From JAPORY01 sp965215385 (GTDB lineage Bacteria > Pseudomonadota > Alphaproteobacteria > Rhodobacterales > Rhodobacteraceae), in contig OZ244059.1 in the NCBI GenBank assembly GCA_965215385.1, positions 868,001-932,000 of the forward strand: DNA of 64,000 bases, given 5' to 3'. Positions 30,054 to 37,667 of the stretch are shown piece by piece; position 1 is the first letter of the stretch; the number at the start of each line of letters is the position of its first letter. The notes beneath the pieces were generated by a model that was not told where the DNA came from, did no database searches, and worked only from the letters and a program-made list of their open reading frames with translations. Made by a program: the position numbers and the translations under genes.

Positions 30054-30082
30054 AAAAAAAAGCGGGCCAGAAAGCCCGCCTT
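30054..30082 (-). terminator. Phasin gene terminator
   Basis: Read on the minus strand: stem GCGGGC (30079-30074), loop, GCCCGC (30067-30062), then a run of 8-9 T. It lies 34 bases past the phasin stop. Confidence 0.85.
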
Positions 30083-30115
30083 TTGTTAACCAATCGCAAG
30101 TTTGGTATTCTACCA

Positions 30116-30559
30116 TTACTTTGCGGACGCTTTTTTGGCCGCAGCAGTAACCTCATTCGTTGCTTTCTTGAGGGCAGCAGCAGCGTCTTCCGATAAATCT
30201 TTTCCGGCCGCCATCATTAACTCAACAGTATCCATTTGAACTTTTTTTGCGACCTCAGCGTATGCCGCTAAGTTCTCAGCCGACACTTCTGCCGACGCCG
30301 AAGCGAAATCAGCTACAGCCTTAGCATAATCGGCTGGTTCTTCTTTCGCCTTGGACATTTCACTCAGTTTAGCAATTGTGTCTTTGGCCCACTTGTTGGA
30401 GATTTCGGCAGACTTTTCAGCCGCACTCAATGCGACCGCTGAGAGTTTCTCATTTAAGGCGGCCGTGGTCTTGTAAGCACCTTCCATAGCAGTTGTGTCT
30501 ACGGGAAATGCGCCCATCATATCTTTCATGATGGAAGTAAAGTCAGGTGACTTAGTCAT
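30116..30559 (-). CDS. Phasin family protein
   Basis: A 147-residue, entirely helical, Ala-rich protein of the phasin family (Phasin_2 type), which coats polyhydroxyalkanoate granules and limits their size. Segments such as SAVALSAAEKSAEISNKWAKD and AVADFASASAEVSAENLAAY show the amphipathic helix pattern, and the C terminus ends in a Lys/Ala-rich tail (KKATNEVTAAAKKASAK). AAGGA stands at good distance before ATG 30559. It is a single-gene unit with its own terminator and two PhaR-type operators upstream. The synthase (phaC) is not in the window, but PhaR is at 23257-23799. Confidence 0.85.
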   Translation of the reverse strand: MTKSPDFTSIMKDMMGAFPVDTTAMEGAYKTTAALNEKLSAVALSAAEKSAEISNKWAKDTIAKLSEMSKAKEEPADYAKAVADFASASAEVSAENLAAYAEVAKKVQMDTVELMMAAGKDLSEDAAAALKKATNEVTAAAKKASAK

Positions 30560-30622
30560 TGGTTTATCCTTTCACATTATCGGGCGAGCAACCTCGCAAT
30601 TCGTATCTACGCAACATATAGA

Positions 30623-30665
30623 TGCTGCACTGCAGCATTTCAAGACAAAATTTCTGCCTTGCAGC
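30623..30665. promoter_or_regulatory. Two PhaR-type operators upstream of the phasin gene
   Basis: Two copies of CTGC-N3-GCAG: 30626-30636 (CTGCACTGCAG) and 30655-30665 (CTGCCTTGCAG). Their centres are 29 bp apart, close to three helical turns. The first is embedded in a 17-bp palindrome (30623-30639). CTGC-N3/4-GCAG is the PhaR recognition pattern I recall from studies of phototrophic alphaproteobacteria. Position, 67-106 bases before the phasin ATG, fits repression of its promoter. Confidence 0.75.
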
Positions 30666-30989
30666 ATTTTTTTCGTCGTCATTCACACGGAAAAATTAGC
30701 CTGATCCAAAAAATACGATAAGAGTAGCTGCCAAGAGTTGACAGAAGCATTAGAGGAGAACACATTGTACCAAAACTTCCCCACAGCTACGGCATTGATC
30801 ATACTTGTTGCAGGTTTGTTTGGGCAAGTACCGAAGAATTTTGGTGATGTCTCAGTTTGAAATATATCTTGTTCTTGACTGCCCCAGCAGCTAAAACATT
30901 GAAAATTGCTCTGGAGCCCGAACCTTAATATTGCGTATGAAACTTGAATATTGTAGTTTGGTTTCAGTTATAACTCAGAGAGGTCAATT

Positions 30990-31691
30990 ATGAGATACTT
31001 CCACCCCCCCCCCCCCCCCACCCTCGCTAGATTAGCAACCCTCCTGCTGCTTGCGGCCATCGCATGGCCGGCGCAGGCCCAGCAGCTCATCATTCCCTCA
31101 ACCACCGGCGCGGTGGCCTGCACGCAAGGCGGCCTAACGGAAGTCCGCACGGCAACCGCTTCTGTTGGAAACATCAACACAACCTCTGCAACGCTTTCCA
31201 CACTTCAGATTACAAATTCCCAAATGACTCAGTGGCGTCAGCACCTCGCAGCGAACGCGAAGTTGCGCGTGGCGGTGATGGAAAACGGGGGATCGACGGC
31301 TTTGATTGGCGACCAAGTGCTTGGGGATGTCCCAACTGGCGGTTCATTGTCAGCAAAGAATGTGAACTTTTCCAACCTGAAGAAGAATACACGTTACGTT
31401 GCCGTTGTTTATACAACACAGTTTGGCACAAATGCATCATCCCCGTACACCCGCCTCTGCTTCAAGACCCGCGGCGAATTCACCAACGCCGAGCAGAACC
31501 TGCAACCCGACGGCTCGGCCGACCTCAGCAAGTTCGGGCGCACCGGGTGCTATGCGGTGGCCAGCACCCGGCAGGACATTGCCGACTGCATGTGCAACGG
31601 CACGCGGGGTGGCACCCGCATCCTCGCCGGCCAGACCACGGGGAGTCAGGAAGCGCGGCGCCGCTGGGGATGCGCTGATCTTAGCAGCTAA
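30990..31691 (+). CDS. Secreted protein with poly-C tract in its signal-peptide region
   Basis: A 233-residue exported protein. ATG 30990 is preceded by GAGAGG. The first codons run into a C16 tract giving five Pro (HPPPPPT), then a hydrophobic signal core (LATLLLLAAIAWPAQAQ). Residues about 50-155 look like a fibronectin-III-type fold (TSATLSTLQI, LKKNTRYVAVVYTTQFG, SPYTRLCFKTRGEF). The C-terminal module has five Cys (GCYAVAST, DCMCNGTR, WGCADLSS). No known family is recognised. It is the cargo of mobile cassette 1 and has higher GC than its flanks. A one-base change in the C tract would put the signal peptide out of frame. Confidence 0.75.
   Translation: MRYFHPPPPPTLARLATLLLLAAIAWPAQAQQLIIPSTTGAVACTQGGLTEVRTATASVGNINTTSATLSTLQITNSQMTQWRQHLAANAKLRVAVMENGGSTALIGDQVLGDVPTGGSLSAKNVNFSNLKKNTRYVAVVYTTQFGTNASSPYTRLCFKTRGEFTNAEQNLQPDGSADLSKFGRTGCYAVASTRQDIADCMCNGTRGGTRILAGQTTGSQEARRRWGCADLSS
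31004..31019 (+). repeat. Poly-C tract (16 C) in coding start
   Basis: An uninterrupted run of 16 C, from the fifth codon of the secreted-protein gene. At this length the gene is in frame. Slippage by one base would shift the frame before the signal peptide. Confidence 0.9.
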
Positions 31692-31721
31692 GGCTGATGT
31701 TGGATGAAGGCCGGTCCCGGC

Positions 31722-31973
31722 CAAGACATCACGGAGGTGTCCTGTGCAACGGCACACGGGATGAAACCCGGATCAACGTTCGACCCGAGATCCGGACGGC
31801 TTTGCGGTGCGCGGACACCAGTTGCGTCTCATTATGGAAGTCATAATCTGTAAGGGCCGCGGCGCGTGTGACGACCGTCCCGGACAATCAGACGAACACA
31901 GACAAGGGGCGACCGACAGGTCGTCCTTTTTCCATTGCGGTCGGCATCGTGGTTTTCAAACGAAGACACTACC
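31722..31973 (+). pseudogene. Tail of a second cassette gene plus internal cassette end
   Basis: DNA at about 31715-31776 repeats 31566-31622 of the neighbouring gene (around the CNGTR coding segment). In one frame it gives CNGTRDETRINVRPEIRTAL and ...CADTSC, matching the C-terminal module CNGTRGGTRI...CADLSS. The rest of that paralogue is missing. A terminator (31907-31931) follows, and the sequence closes with a right-end copy at 31953-31973, so two cassettes have been fused or inserted into one another. Confidence 0.65.
31907..31931 (+). terminator. Cassette terminator 1
   Basis: Stem GGGCGACC/GGTCGTCC with loop GACA (one G-T pair), then five T. The same arrangement recurs at 32481-32504. 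Confidence 0.7.
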
Positions 31974-31989
31974 CAAACCCCAATTGCGC

Positions 31990-32421
31990 TCAATCAAGTT
32001 GTGCCAAATCAGCCCGAACTTCTAGCAAGTTGCGTTCACCACGCCCGCAGGCCACGGCGATCAAGTGAACCTTCCGATCGCTACCGCGATATTTGTCGCC
32101 ATAACCACGCTCTCGCAGCTGCGCGAATGCTGCCGTGAGAGCCTCCTCTGTCGCCTTAGCGACCTCGTCCTCTCGGGCCTCCTTTGCATATTTGGCCATC
32201 TTGAACTCAATGACAAAGACCTGATCGCCAATCTCAACCACCATATCTGCGCGACAATTGGCTTGAAGCCTCCTCGCTGCGGACCGCAACGCCGATTGCC
32301 CGAAACGACATGTGCAGCAGGCTTGCATACCACGCCGCAAAGCGAGCCAGGCGCAAAGGCAGTATCTCAATTGTCGGGACCTCGACAACTGAGCCATCCG
32401 GTTATTTGGAGTGCGGGCCAC
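31990..32421 (-). pseudogene. PD-(D/E)XK nuclease fragment (DUF1703-type C terminus)
   Basis: The segment ADMVVEIGDQVFVIEFKMA carries the D-x(n)-ExK core of restriction-like nucleases, followed by FAQLRERGYGDKYRGSDRKV and HLIAVACGRGERNL. This is the C-terminal domain usually joined to an AAA-ATPase part (DUF1703-type proteins). The ATPase half is missing and the first ~55 residues do not fit the family, so this is a remnant captured inside the mobile cassette. Confidence 0.65.
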
Positions 32422-32480
32422 GCGAGGGCGTCAATCCGGAACCGGATACCGCTGGAGGATCGCGGAACATCCCAAACACG

Positions 32481-32504
32481 GGGCGGCCTGCGGGCCGCCC
32501 TTTT
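32481..32504 (+). terminator. Cassette terminator 2
   Basis: Perfect 8-bp stem GGGCGGCC/GGCCGCCC with loop TGCG, then TTTT, 12 bases before the right inverted repeat of mobile cassette 1. Confidence 0.75.
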
Positions 32505-32546
32505 CGTCATTGCGACGATTTCAAACTGAGACACTACCAGAATTTT

Positions 32547-33070
32547 GACTGTCACACCTGTTGTTAAGTACCGAGGCGCGGCATTGGGTTGTTCAGATGG
32601 TTGTAGATGAAAACGTTGCAGCAAGTGTCGACTCCTTAATGATGATCTAAGGATTTGAAGGGGGCTTGTTGTTTCGAGACCAATTGACTAAACGGCAAGT
32701 TGCCGTTGTCAGACTCCGGGACTGACATAGAACCGCCTGACAGATTGCGGCAGGTGGGGGCGAGACCTATGGGAACCTGCAAGCATGGGTAGAATAGGCC
32801 TGATGGGCAGGAGGTGCTTATGTCGCGAAAGTCGTCAATACCCGTTAGCACCGTGTCGGTGATGCCTAAACGAAAAGACTGATCCCCCACGCCTTTTTGA
32901 CCGGCCGCCAGCTAACGGCGAAAGCGCAGGACTTTAGTCATGTGCGGGCGACCGTACGGTGGGTTGTTGATGCCACCCGGCACGGCCTCATTGAAACCAC
33001 CCGATCAATGATCGGGCGTTCACGACCGGCTGGTTGATTCCCGCTGGCGAAAGCGGTTAGAAAGTTCACC
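32547..33070. other. No recognisable gene (32547-33070)
   Basis: Unclassified DNA. A frame at 32636-32890 on the minus strand looks spurious. The last 130 bp are GC-rich and may be decayed IS sequence. Confidence 0.4.
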
Positions 33071-33523
33071 GTGAGTTCCATTGCCGACAAAATAGCGAAG
33101 AAACTCTTTGCCTCTCGCAAGTCTAAAATCACTGATCTAGCGGCATGGGACGACGGCAGGGAGATGGCTCTCAAGGATGGTTTCAGCGGAGAGGGGCCGA
33201 TACCAGAAAAATTCGCGCATCTCGATCCCTGCCACACCATTTACGTCATGGCACAGAGCATTGTCTCCGTTATGTCGGAACAGATTTCCACCTTTAAGGA
33301 GGCTAAAGGCTATGCGAAAATCGTCAGTGCTGCTCAAGACGAATACCTTCCCTGCGGCCCGCCAATGAGCCCGATGACTACCAGCTATTTTGCGATGTGG
33401 TCGTATTTCGACGTACGGTCTGGAAGTAGCAATGAGACCGGGCACCGTTGTATCCTGCGGCTCGGTTCGGGGTTCGATTTTCAATCGTGGCTAACGGACG
33501 CCGTAAAGCTGATGGCGAGGTGA
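33071..33523 (+). CDS. Hypothetical protein, first gene of an unknown pair
   Basis: A 150-residue protein starting with GTG at 33071. It has a basic N terminus (SIADKIAKKLFASRKSKI), then a mixed alpha/beta body (HLDPCHTIYVMAQSIVSVMS, GSGFDFQSWLTDAVKLMAR). No signal peptide, no membrane helix, no known family. The next gene starts 4 bases after its stop with the ribosome-binding site (GAGGTGAAGG) overlapping this gene's end, so the two are translationally coupled. It lies in the accessory segment between the phasin and the hisD block. Confidence 0.6.
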   Translation: MSSIADKIAKKLFASRKSKITDLAAWDDGREMALKDGFSGEGPIPEKFAHLDPCHTIYVMAQSIVSVMSEQISTFKEAKGYAKIVSAAQDEYLPCGPPMSPMTTSYFAMWSYFDVRSGSSNETGHRCILRLGSGFDFQSWLTDAVKLMAR

Positions 33524-33526
33524 AGG

Positions 33527-34004
33527 ATGGGCTTCTTCGTTCATTGTGGCAACGAAGATAATGCCGTGCTGCTGCGCGAGGTCGGTAAGCAAGACGTCAT
33601 TTCCGGCCTTGTGCCGGCCGGTTATGTGGGCAGGGCGAGCGAAATCTGGTTCGCACGCGTACTGCCGCCATCCAATGGGTTATGCGGCCACCATATCGTG
33701 TTTACCACGCCATACGTCGTTCTTAATTGGGCCGAGGTTGCCTTTATCGACTATCTAAAGCGTGAGACCGCGCGGCTTAGAGGCGCGGAGGAAACCACCT
33801 CGGACAAACGACCTGCACGCCTATCTGATGCAATACGGTCCAGAGCTGAATCACTGGAATGAATACATCGTGTGCTCTTTTGTGGGCTATCAGGATGAGG
33901 CAATCTTCCTGACCGGCAATCCCGGACATCTCGAAAAACCTTCCCCAGAGCCCGGCCAACCGTTAGTTCTGCGACCGATCATCGTCGGCCTGCCCATCAA
34001 TTGA
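33527..34004 (+). pseudogene. Hypothetical protein, second gene of the pair, with one frameshift
   Basis: The first 85 codons (GFFVHCGNEDNAVLLREVGK, GHHIVFTTPYVVLNWAEVAF) are in one frame. The similar-quality continuation (RTNDLHAYLMQYGPELNHWN, FVGYQDEAIFLTGNPGHLEK) is in the +1 frame from about 33785. Read together they give about 159 residues with a repeated theme: GNEDNAVLL in the first half and GYQDEAIFLTGN in the second. The family is unknown. Either a real frameshift has broken it, or there is a sequencing error, or two overlapping products exist. Confidence 0.5.
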
Positions 34005-34325
34005 TTCGGGCCGCTGCTGCATTCAATAAAATTTGTCGGCAGCAATGCTATCGACTATCCCGCTGCCGCCTATGGACCGAATCCAGCACCAAACGCACCT
34101 ATCGCGCAATGGTCACGAATGAGCAATAACAGCTCGTTAAAGATCTAGTAACTCAGCCAATTCTGCCAGATTGGAATAACAATGATTAAGCCTCGCCGCC
34201 CAAGAACACGCCAATTTACCGAGAGTGGTCACAGCTATTTGCCAACATCAGATCAGACAGCACCCAATGTCCTTTCGCAATTTTTTAACCGTACCCGCAA
34301 GGATCTTTGCACAATCTCTCCCACC
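34005..34325. other. No recognisable gene (34005-34325)
   Basis: Position where alphaproteobacteria usually have infA after the phosphatase gene. No infA-like frame is present. Confidence 0.5.
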
Positions 34326-34781
34326 CTATTCCAAGGGGGAACCCCACTTTTGTTGCAGGCGCTCAGTAATCTGATCTCTCGTTTGCCGGTAAACTGTCAA
34401 TTTGGCGTCTCTTGTCTCACCGATTCCCGTCGGATCCATGATCGGCCAATATTCGACAGAGAGATAAAAAAATCTGGTTAGATCGAGTGCTCGCCGTTGC
34501 GCGGCTGGTGAGAGAGCGACAACTAAGTCAAATGAACTTAAGTCGTCGCCCCATTGTTCCATCTCATCGAATGATCGTGACCGATGACGATTGAGTTCAA
34601 CTGCAATCTCACGACAAACGGCAATTGAAAATCCATCAATCTCCATATCGTTATGGACACCAGCCGATTGAACATAGGTCCCAGTGCCATAAAATTTTTT
34701 CATTATTCCTTCCGCCATCGGCGACCGTACCGCATTATGATCACAGCAAAACAACACTGATTGCGGTAGCGGCAAGGTCAC
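34326..34781 (-). CDS. Low-molecular-weight protein-tyrosine-phosphatase-like protein
   Basis: A 151-residue protein starting with GTG at 34781. The phosphate loop CDHNAVRS (Cys13 to Arg19, the CX5R signature) and the later WPIMDPT segment (catalytic Asp) identify the low-molecular-weight phosphatase/arsenate-reductase-like fold. In alphaproteobacteria this gene regularly follows hisD and UPF0262, with no clear link to arsenate; the physiological substrate is unknown. It starts 1 base after the UPF0262 stop, so it is the last gene of the operon here. Confidence 0.85.
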   Translation of the reverse strand: MTLPLPQSVLFCCDHNAVRSPMAEGIMKKFYGTGTYVQSAGVHNDMEIDGFSIAVCREIAVELNRHRSRSFDEMEQWGDDLSSFDLVVALSPAAQRRALDLTRFFYLSVEYWPIMDPTGIGETRDAKLTVYRQTRDQITERLQQKWGSPLE

Positions 34782-34782
34782 T

Positions 34783-35265
34783 CTATCCCCCGAAATGCAG
34801 CACGCAGATTAGGGTAAACAGTCGGCGAGCTGTGTCATCGTCAATCTGCGCCTTGCCGTCGAGCCGCTCCCGTAAGACGCGGCTACCTTCGTTGTGTATT
34901 CCACGTCTTGCCATGTCGATCGTTTCGATCTGCGAAGGTGATAATTTCTTGACGGCCTCAAAGTAACTCTCACAAATTTGGAAGTAATCCTTTACAACTT
35001 GGCGAAAGGGGCCGAGCGACAGGTGGAACTCCCCCGCGTGCTCGTCGGCTTCGGTCCGGAGTTCGAATACCAGTCTTTTGTCACGAATAGACAATTTCAA
35101 TTTGTAAGGACCCGCTAACACTTCGCGATCTTCACGCTTAGGCAACTCAAATGAATTGTCTTCTAAGAGTTCGAAGATCGCGATTTCTCGCTCTTGCTCA
35201 ATCTGCGGTGACGGCGCCGGTAATTCGGAATCGTCAAGGTCAATTGACGTTATTCTTGTCATCAA
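34783..35265 (-). CDS. UPF0262 family protein
   Basis: A 160-residue protein with the alphaproteobacterial UPF0262 pattern: an acidic N terminus (EREIAIFELLEDNSFELP, about 24-41), GPYKLKLSIRDKRLVFELR (about 52-70), LGPFRQVVKDYFQICESYFE (about 86-105) and DMARRGIHNEGSRVLRERL (about 117-135). The function is unknown. It overlaps the hisD stop by 4 bases and is followed at once by the phosphatase gene, as in relatives. Confidence 0.9.
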   Translation of the reverse strand: MMTRITSIDLDDSELPAPSPQIEQEREIAIFELLEDNSFELPKREDREVLAGPYKLKLSIRDKRLVFELRTEADEHAGEFHLSLGPFRQVVKDYFQICESYFEAVKKLSPSQIETIDMARRGIHNEGSRVLRERLDGKAQIDDDTARRLFTLICVLHFGG

Positions 35266-36569
35266 TTCCGTCTCCGTAATTCTTGCAGGCGTGCTCCAAC
35301 CGATAACTCATGGGCCTCAAGCCCCTCAGCATTCGCCAGTCGCATCGCGACCGGCCCAAGTGCTTGCATACTCTCTTGCGCGACGCGCACCACGGCGGTT
35401 CGCTTGAGAAAGTCGAGCACCGATAAACCCGATGAAAACCGCGCCGAACCCGCAGTGGGAAGGACATGATTGGATCCAGCGATATAATCGCCAATGGCTT
35501 CTGGGGTCCAATGACCCATAAAGATCGCACCCGCATTCCGGCACCGGCGAGCAAGTTCATCCGGATTTGCCACGCAGAGTTGGAGGTGCTCAGGTGCTAT
35601 TCGATTAGATAGTTCGGTCGCGACCTTGAGATTTTGAACGACAATAATTGCACCGAAATCTTCCCAACTCGATCGGGCCACTTGGCCGCGCGATAAGGAC
35701 GGCAGAATATGATCAATGGCTTGCGAAACCGCCCAACCAAAATCACTGGAATCCGTTATGAGAATCGCCTGCGCACCTTTATCGTGTTCAGCTTGACTCA
35801 ATAAATCTAGCGCGATCCATTCTGGATTGTTCTCAAGATCAGCAATGACCAGAATCTCCGAAGGGCCAGCAATCAAATCAATCCCGACGTGGCCAAAAAC
35901 TTGCCGCTTTGCGGCGGCCACAAACGCATTGCCCGGGCCGACAATCTTGTCAACAGGCGAAATACTATCGGTACCAAACGCGAGTGCAGCAATCGCTTGT
36001 GCGCCACCGATCCGATAGACTTCATCAATGCCAACGATTTTGGCGGCTGCCATTACCGTCGGGTTGACGACACCTTTTGGCGTTGGCACAACCATAACCA
36101 GTCGCTCCACCCCGGCGACCTTGGCCGGGATACCATTCATCAACACACTAGAAGGGTAAGCGGCTGACCCACCCGGCACATATAGCCCAGCCGAAGCCAG
36201 CGACGTCCAACGCCAACCTAACGTCGCGCCACTCCCGTCACGCCACTCTTGATCTTCAGGTATCTGCTTTTGATGATAAACTGTAATTCGCCGTGCGGCT
36301 GTTGCGAGTGAGCTCCGAATAGCTTCCGGCACCAACTCGGACGCTTCCTCAATCTCGGACTCGGGAATTCGGAGCATCTCAGTCGTGATCTGAAAACCGT
36401 CAAATTTGCTGGTAAAATCAACTAGAGCTGCATCACCTCGTGCTTCAACTGCTGCCAATATTTTCGCGACCGTTTGGTCGACATCGCGAAAGTTTTGCCG
36501 ACTCCGCTCCAGTAGTAGCGCGAAGTTCTGCTCAAAATCCGCGGATGCTGTGTCAAGAAATGTCGCCAT
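35262..36569 (-). CDS. hisD: Histidinol dehydrogenase
   Basis: A complete 435-residue enzyme that carries out the last two steps of histidine synthesis (histidinol to histidine, with NAD and Zn) in the cytosol. Signatures in order: GLYVPGGSAAYPSSVLM (about 130-146), RIGGAQAIAALAFGTDSI, VGPGNAFVAAAKRQVFG, DLIAGPSEILVIAD, LSQAEHDKGAQAILI (Zn ligands Gln/His), the catalytic EHLQL near residue 325, and AIGDYIAGSNHVLPTAGSAR. It is followed by UPF0262 and the phosphatase gene with tight overlaps. Upstream, 627 bp separate it from DUF2948, which in relatives is usually much closer. Confidence 0.96.
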   Translation of the reverse strand: MATFLDTASADFEQNFALLLERSRQNFRDVDQTVAKILAAVEARGDAALVDFTSKFDGFQITTEMLRIPESEIEEASELVPEAIRSSLATAARRITVYHQKQIPEDQEWRDGSGATLGWRWTSLASAGLYVPGGSAAYPSSVLMNGIPAKVAGVERLVMVVPTPKGVVNPTVMAAAKIVGIDEVYRIGGAQAIAALAFGTDSISPVDKIVGPGNAFVAAAKRQVFGHVGIDLIAGPSEILVIADLENNPEWIALDLLSQAEHDKGAQAILITDSSDFGWAVSQAIDHILPSLSRGQVARSSWEDFGAIIVVQNLKVATELSNRIAPEHLQLCVANPDELARRCRNAGAIFMGHWTPEAIGDYIAGSNHVLPTAGSARFSSGLSVLDFLKRTAVVRVAQESMQALGPVAMRLANAEGLEAHELSVGARLQELRRRN

Positions 36570-37196
36570 GTACCGGGTCCAAATTTATTAATTCGACTTG
36601 AGGGTTTGGTGCGAACAAAACTTAGTCAATAGCAACTTGCGGCTCTTCAATTCTTGTTGCATTCGCGAAAGTCGTTCCTTGATCACTTCACTAGGTCACG
36701 CCGTTCGCGCTGAATTTGCCACACTTGCCGTAACGCTACTGCAATCCAGTTCACAGCAGCGTTTCACCATCCGAGATGCAAATTCATTCTATTGGCTTTT
36801 CTAGAACGAAATATTCCTGTTCTCGGTTGCGCAACCTGGTGCACGCGATTCAATACCGACGCTTGCCCGCAATATAAGGCGCGGTTGCAACGGCGATGGA
36901 AACTGCGTCCGCTGACTTCAATCGCAACTGCAGCTAAGCAGTCCAAGATACAAGCGCAAGTATTACCAATGTCTGACTCGTTATCTCGACAACTAGCAAT
37001 CTCGCAATTCTACAAGCGTCCCTCATTCACCGCTTAAAACACTCGGCTGAACGAACTCATTTCTTTACTCAGCGGGGCATCATATAGTCCTTTGAGTCGG
37101 TGACGCGGCAACCCGCAGGGTGGCGCGATAACCCTAAGTCTATGGGTGTCTGCGGGCGTCTGTGGGATTGGGTAACTCGACAATTTCTCCCTGCCA
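36570..37196. other. Enlarged gap between DUF2948 and hisD
   Basis: No gene recognised. A frame at 37034-37303 on the minus strand overlaps DUF2948 and is not supported. The extra DNA in a normally compact cluster suggests a decayed insertion; no terminal repeats were identified. Confidence 0.5.
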
Positions 37197-37667
37197 TCAA
37201 ACCCCATGATCAGGTTGTGAACCGGATCTTGCTGCGTAAGGACGCGTGACATCTTTGAGGGTGGCATCAAGGGCTTCAACCTCGAGACGGATTCCACCGT
37301 CACCAGCCAATGTGAGGGTCACCTGTCCGGCGCCATCGTCCGTTGAAGCAAACTCCAGACATAGCAGCGACAGAATCAATTCTCGGCTTGACTGATCAAT
37401 GCCCTGCGTGGCGACTTTCGTGACATTTTCAAAAACCAGTATCGATTGCACGCGTTGCACTGGCCTATCAGGCGCGTCTTGTTCTTCCCAACGGAACCGG
37501 TTTAGCAGCAATGCAAATCGGCGTTCGGGGCGTAGAAACGTCATCTCGGTGATCGGAAAGACCGAATCTTGTACCAGCGACGAGATAATTTTGAGGTCTT
37601 CGACATCTCTTGCTCCGAGATGTAGCGCCGATGCTTCAGCGTCCTCAAATCTAGCATCTTCACTCAT
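37197..37667 (-). CDS. DUF2948 family protein
   Basis: A 156-residue protein with the DUF2948 pattern: EASALHLGARDVEDLKIISS (about 11-30), FLRPERRFALLLNRFRWEE (about 44-62), VQSILVFENV, and a C terminus containing EALDATLKDVTRPYAARSG. It occurs in alphaproteobacteria between murA and hisD; function unknown. Its start overlaps the murA stop by 4 bases, so they are co-translated. Confidence 0.88.
   Translation of the reverse strand: MSEDARFEDAEASALHLGARDVEDLKIISSLVQDSVFPITEMTFLRPERRFALLLNRFRWEEQDAPDRPVQRVQSILVFENVTKVATQGIDQSSRELILSLLCLEFASTDDGAGQVTLTLAGDGGIRLEVEALDATLKDVTRPYAARSGSQPDHGV

Larger units (their letters stand above)
30843..32538 (+). mobile_element. Mobile cassette 1: inverted repeats, 8-bp target duplication, secreted-protein cargo
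   Basis: The left end is GGTGATGTCTCAGTTTGAAA and the right end, read inward, is GGTAGTGTCTCAGTTTGAAA, differing at two positions. AGAATTTT flanks both sides (30835-30842 and 32539-32546), an exact 8-bp target duplication. GG-starting ends and 8-bp duplications fit IS1595-type transposition; that family name is an inference. Contents: the secreted protein 30990-31691, the tail of a second such gene, an internal copy of the right end at about 31953-31973, a nuclease fragment, and two similar terminators each followed by a right-end copy. No transposase is present. Confidence 0.85.

Noticed and set aside
32160..32421. Active restriction or abortive-infection nuclease
   Set aside because: Only the C-terminal PD-(D/E)XK part survives and the preceding residues do not fit the family.
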